DNA from: Thiomonas sp. X19
Lineage (GTDB): Bacteria > Pseudomonadota > Gammaproteobacteria > Burkholderiales > Burkholderiaceae_C
Assembly (NCBI RefSeq): GCF_900089495.1
Contig: NZ_LT605203.1
Span: forward strand, 2,625,109 to 2,634,673
Direction of reading: 5' to 3'
Length of the DNA: 9,565 nucleotides
This document shows positions 7,280-9,565 of this stretch, piece by piece. Below the pieces are notes generated by a model, which made no database searches, was not told the DNA's origin, and saw only the letters and a program-made list of their open reading frames with translations. The number at the start of each line of letters is the position of its first letter. The first letter of the stretch is position 1. The translations under genes and the position numbers were made by a program.

Positions 7280-8035
7280 TTAATTAGAAAATTTGAACCT
7301 TACCCATATTTGAAAATGCATCACGGCATTGCCCAGCGCGCGAGGCGTGGGCGGGTATTGCGCATTTTTGACGGCGAGAATTGCGGCTTGATCGAGGCCG
7401 CTATTTCCACTGCTTCGAGAAATCGTGATGACGGTAGCGCGACCCCGCGTGAACGTGAAATCGACGAGGGTTTGCCCGGTAAGGCGCATCAGGCGCGCGG
7501 CTTGCGGATAGCGCACCGCCGCCTGGATGGCGCTGCGCAACGCGGCCTCGAAGCCGGCCTTGATCGAGGCGGCGTCGGGTGCCGGGGGTGCCGGCGGTTG
7601 CGGCGGAGCAGGCGGTGTGGGCGCCGCCACCGGCATGGCCGGCTTGGTGTCGGGCACCGGTGCGGGCGGGGCCTCCAGCTTCGGCGTCGCCACCGGCGGC
7701 GGTGGCGGCGGCTGCGCGGGTTTGGGGGCGACCTTGTGGAGGACCGGCCTGGGCCGCGGCTTGACGACGGGTTTGGGGGTGGGCTTCGGCAGCGGCTTGG
7801 GCACGGGCGGCCTGGGCGTTGGCGGAGCGACCGTTTGGGGCGCCGGCTTCGGGGCGTCGAGCACGATTTGCATCGGCGCAGGCGGTGGTGGCGCCGATGC
7901 ATGGTCGGCCAGCCAGAGCAGAGCACCGACGATGACAACCTCCAGCAGCAGCGCAGCGCCCGCCGCCAGCGGCCAGCGCTGCCCGTCATGCGGCTCACGC
8001 CAATGCTGCGGGGCGTGCTGCAGCACGGCGCTCAT
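7280..8035 (-). CDS. tonB: TonB energy-transducing protein
   Basis: This 251-residue protein carries proton-motive energy from ExbB/ExbD to outer-membrane receptors. A short cytoplasmic N-terminus (1-20) precedes one membrane anchor (about 21-43). A long Pro/Lys/Ala-rich periplasmic spacer follows at about 49-154 (PKP, KPT and PPPPPP runs). The C-terminal TonB domain, 157-251, shows AVRYPQAARL, the GQTLVDFTFTRGRA strand, ISRSSGNSGLDQAA and a final beta strand FQIWVRFKFSN. Start choice: the ATG at 8035 overlaps the exbD stop by ATGA and has GGAGG nine bases upstream inside exbD, implying translational coupling. The same frame stays open well upstream, but that is an exbB/exbD shadow. The membrane segment has Glu32 where E. 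coli TonB has its functional His20, by an ungapped alignment of the inner-membrane anchor. Confidence 0.95.
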   Translation of the reverse strand: MSAVLQHAPQHWREPHDGQRWPLAAGAALLLEVVIVGALLWLADHASAPPPPAPMQIVLDAPKPAPQTVAPPTPRPPVPKPLPKPTPKPVVKPRPRPVLHKVAPKPAQPPPPPPVATPKLEAPPAPVPDTKPAMPVAAPTPPAPPQPPAPPAPDAASIKAGFEAALRSAIQAAVRYPQAARLMRLTGQTLVDFTFTRGRATVITISRSSGNSGLDQAAILAVKNAQYPPTPRALGNAVMHFQIWVRFKFSN

Positions 8036-8439
8036 GAGCCGCTGCCTCCGCCCTGCCGCGTCGCCAGGCCGATCTTCGTCACTCCCGCCTGGCGGCAGGC
8101 GTCCATCACCGCCATGAGCTGCTGCAGCGAGGTGTCCTTGTCTCCGGCCAGGGTCACCTGCAGTGCACCCGGCTGCGGCCGGCTCTTGAGCATGGCGGTG
8201 AGCTGCGCCGGGGTGAGTGCCCTCTGGTCGAAATGGATCACGCCCGCCTTGTCCACCGCCAGGGTGATCTGCGGCTTGGGCATGGCCTGGGCGGTGGCGC
8301 TGGTGGGCAGGCGCGAGGCGATGCCGGCGTCGGGAATCATGTGCAGCGTCACCATGATGAAGAACACCAGCAGGAAAAACATGATGTCGATCATCGGAAT
8401 GATCTCGATGCGGGCTTTCTTGACTTCGAAATACTTCAT
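8032..8439 (-). CDS. exbD: ExbD biopolymer transport protein
   Basis: This 135-residue protein is the proton-translocating partner of ExbB in the TonB motor. It has a short cytoplasmic start, one membrane helix (about 14-36) and a periplasmic domain. The essential membrane Asp (E. coli D25) is D18 in PMIDIMFFLLVFF. The periplasmic part carries the LTPAQLTAML and GDKDTSLQQLMAVMDACRQAG blocks expected of ExbD/TolR, including the KDTSLQ/R region. The C-terminus is Gly/Ser rich (GGGSGS) and encodes the tonB ribosome-binding site. The gene overlaps tonB by four bases and follows exbB after 150 bp. Placement beside tonB favours ExbD over TolR. Confidence 0.94.
   Translation of the reverse strand: MKYFEVKKARIEIIPMIDIMFFLLVFFIMVTLHMIPDAGIASRLPTSATAQAMPKPQITLAVDKAGVIHFDQRALTPAQLTAMLKSRPQPGALQVTLAGDKDTSLQQLMAVMDACRQAGVTKIGLATRQGGGSGS
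8045..8049 (-). promoter_or_regulatory. Ribosome-binding site of tonB inside exbD
   Basis: GGAGG in the mRNA sense lies nine bases before the tonB ATG (8035), within the end of exbD. It fixes the tonB start and, with the ATGA overlap, points to coupled translation. Confidence 0.6.
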
Positions 8440-8589
8440 GGCAACTCAAGGAAAAGTGCCGCAGCGCGAGGGCGCCGCGGCGGAAGCGGACGGAGAATGC
8501 GCGCTTGCTTGTAGAAAGGGTGTGATGGAAAGGGTGTGAGGAGCGAACTGGCGCGTTGATCCGAGGCCTGGAATGGCACCGTGCCGAGG
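8440..8589 (-). other. exbB-exbD spacer with a two-copy 14-bp tandem repeat
   Basis: The 150-bp gap is unusually long for this motor operon. It holds a direct tandem repeat of a 14-bp unit (8514-8527 and 8528-8541, 13 of 14 bases identical; unit GAAAGGGTGTGATG on the plus strand). No open gene in the minus-strand frames is credible. The mRNA sense is rich in C and CT runs. A role in mRNA processing, or in exbD expression independent of exbB, is possible but not shown. Confidence 0.4.
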
Positions 8590-9321
8590 TCAGGCAATTT
8601 TTTGTTGCAGCGCCTGGCCCAGGGCGCCGGCAGGCGCGACGCGGTTGGGGCTGACCGGGGTGACGACCGGATGCCGCGCGGGGCCGCGCACGCCGCCTTC
8701 GCGGTAGTGCGGCACCATGCGGTTGGCCAGCATCAGCTTGATGCGTTCGAGCTGGTGCATCAGCAGGCGCACGCGCTGGTTCAGCGCGTTGAACGCCACC
8801 AGGCCGAGCACGGCGATGAACAGCCCGGCGGCCGTGGCCACCAGCGCCTCGCCCACGCCGCCGGTGACGGCCTGCGAAGCCGCCCCCGGATTGGCCAGCG
8901 CCGAGAAGGTGTTGAACATGCCGATGATGGTGCCCAGCAGGCCCAGCAGCGGCGCCAGGGTGACGATGGTGTCGAGCACCCACAGCCCGTGGTCGATGCG
9001 CGGCGCCTGGTCCATCACGGCCTCTTCCAGGCGGCTGGAAAAGTGCTCGATGGCGTCGCTCATATCGTGATGCAGCGCCACGGCCACCACCTGCGCCGCC
9101 GGTGTATCGGCGTTCGCCTCGACCAGGCCTTTGAGTGATTTGGCGTCCACATGCGCGTGGCCCTTCAGTTCACGCACCCAGGTCTTGGCCGAGTCCAGCA
9201 TGCGCGAGAGGGTCCAGAAACGCTCCACGGTCACCGCCAGAGCCACGAACAGCAAGACCAGCATGATGTAGAGAATGCCGCCCGAAGTCTGGGCGATGTG
9301 GGTGAGCGTGTCGAATGACAT
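8590..9321 (-). CDS. exbB: ExbB MotA/TolQ/ExbB proton-channel protein
   Basis: This 243-residue protein forms the pentameric inner-membrane channel that harvests the proton motive force for TonB. It has a membrane segment at about 16-36, a cytoplasmic loop, then paired helices at about 115-140 and 153-180. Conserved channel residues are present: T131 in LLGLLGTIIGMF, and E158 with T163 in GGVGEALVATAAGLF, matching the E. coli E176/T181 region. The length is close to the E. coli protein. The C-terminal tail (about 205-243) is Pro/Arg-rich and variable. The ATG at 9321 is preceded by GGAA seven bases upstream in the mRNA sense. It heads exbB-exbD-tonB and lies 126 bp after the end of a second receptor gene. 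Location with tonB argues for ExbB rather than TolQ. Confidence 0.95.
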   Translation of the reverse strand: MSFDTLTHIAQTSGGILYIMLVLLFVALAVTVERFWTLSRMLDSAKTWVRELKGHAHVDAKSLKGLVEANADTPAAQVVAVALHHDMSDAIEHFSSRLEEAVMDQAPRIDHGLWVLDTIVTLAPLLGLLGTIIGMFNTFSALANPGAASQAVTGGVGEALVATAAGLFIAVLGLVAFNALNQRVRLLMHQLERIKLMLANRMVPHYREGGVRGPARHPVVTPVSPNRVAPAGALGQALQQKIA

Positions 9322-9365
9322 GGTTTGATTCCGGAAATGGGGTCGGGAAAATCAGCAACGGTAGC

Positions 9366-9394
9366 GAAAGTTCGTGACGATTCTTCGAACTTTC
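9366..9394. repeat. 9-bp inverted repeat in the exbB leader
   Basis: GAAAGTTCG (9366-9374) and CGAACTTTC (9386-9394) form a perfect 9-bp dyad around an 11-base loop, between the end of the upstream receptor and the exbB start. In the exbB direction no T-run follows, so a classical terminator is unlikely. It could be a repressor/activator operator or a leader hairpin. It does not resemble a Fur box. Confidence 0.4.
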
Positions 9395-9447
9395 ACCCCG
9401 TTTGGTTTTCCTGAGTGTGGATAGGAGTCCAGGATGAACCGCATCAA

Positions 9448-9565
9448 TCAAAAGTCGGCCGACAGGCTGGCGAAGAATGTGCGGGGCGCTCCTGGGGTCG
9501 CCAAGACAAATTGCTGGTTCGGGTTGTTGCCCATGCCGACCCACTCTCCGTCAAAACTGACGAAC
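9448..9565 (-). CDS. C-terminal end of a second TonB-dependent receptor (cut by window edge)
   Basis: Reading the minus strand from the right edge gives 38 residues ending ATPGAPRTFFASLSADF and a TGA stop. This matches the C-terminal strand of TonB-dependent receptors, including the one in this window (NQGAPRAIYLSLSADF), with the aromatic last residue used for barrel assembly. The start lies beyond the window, so only the end can be described. It is upstream of exbB on the same strand with a 126-bp gap, making the layout receptor-exbB-exbD-tonB-receptor. A plus-strand ATG at 9434 with a good ribosome-binding site lies across it but is judged a shadow. The two receptors may be paralogues (inference from the tail only). 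Confidence 0.75.
   Translation of the reverse strand, partial: FVSFDGEWVGMGNNPNQQFVLATPGAPRTFFASLSADF

Noticed and set aside
7310..8539. 409-aa plus-strand ORF and nearby Gly-rich plus-strand ORFs
   Set aside because: They are antisense to tonB and exbD; the Gly/Arg richness is the complement of the TonB Pro/Lys codons.
8036..8983. Upstream extension of the tonB frame to a 567-aa protein
   Set aside because: That stretch is an out-of-frame reading of exbB and exbD. The ATG at 8035, with a GGAGG site and ATGA overlap, is the sensible start.
9434..9565. Plus-strand ORF starting at ATG 9434 with an AGGAG ribosome-binding site
   Set aside because: The minus strand over the same bases encodes a recognisable receptor C-terminus; the plus-strand peptide shows no family features.

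Overview
The window looks like the accessory part of a Gram-negative, probably betaproteobacterial (Burkholderiales-like), chromosome. The evidence is outer-membrane lipid A enzymes, a TonB/ExbB/ExbD system with TonB-dependent receptors, a cytochrome c'/cytochrome b561 pair, and GC-rich coding sequence. The genus cannot be fixed from sequence alone; a Thiomonas-like organism is only a guess.

Left edge (1-1323): a complete-looking IS4-family insertion sequence with one intact transposase on the minus strand and 14-bp perfect terminal inverted repeats. The window begins on the outer base of the left repeat, so the flank and any target duplication on that side cannot be seen. Immediately to the right is a small plus-strand ORF of unknown function (1348-1617) whose reading frame stays open back to the IS junction, so it may be an IS-truncated gene.

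Plus-strand lipid A module (1638-3320): a PagP-type outer-membrane lipid A acyltransferase followed by an LpxL/HtrB-type inner-membrane acyltransferase. Both adjust the acyl chains of lipid A, one at the cell surface and one during biosynthesis.

Minus-strand redox pair (3417-4620): a cytochrome b561-type membrane cytochrome followed by a periplasmic cytochrome c'. It converges on the lipid A genes across a 96-bp gap.

Minus-strand TonB region (4817-9565), in transcription order: the C-terminal end of one TonB-dependent receptor cut by the window edge, exbB, exbD, tonB (overlapping exbD by ATGA), then a complete 795-residue TonB-dependent receptor. ExbB, ExbD and TonB use the proton motive force to drive uptake through the receptors. 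Iron chelates are the usual cargo, but the substrate is not readable here. Base composition changes sharply between the GC-rich exbB-exbD-tonB block and the AT-richer barrel half of the receptor.

No wholly new system is evident. The points most worth a second look are residue-level departures at mechanistically important sites: Ala at the PagP acyl-chain ruler position (Gly88 in E. coli), Phe at the cytochrome c' distal haem position, and Glu at the position of the transmembrane His of TonB. The unlisted second receptor at the right edge also deserves attention. No tRNA, rRNA or CRISPR array was seen.
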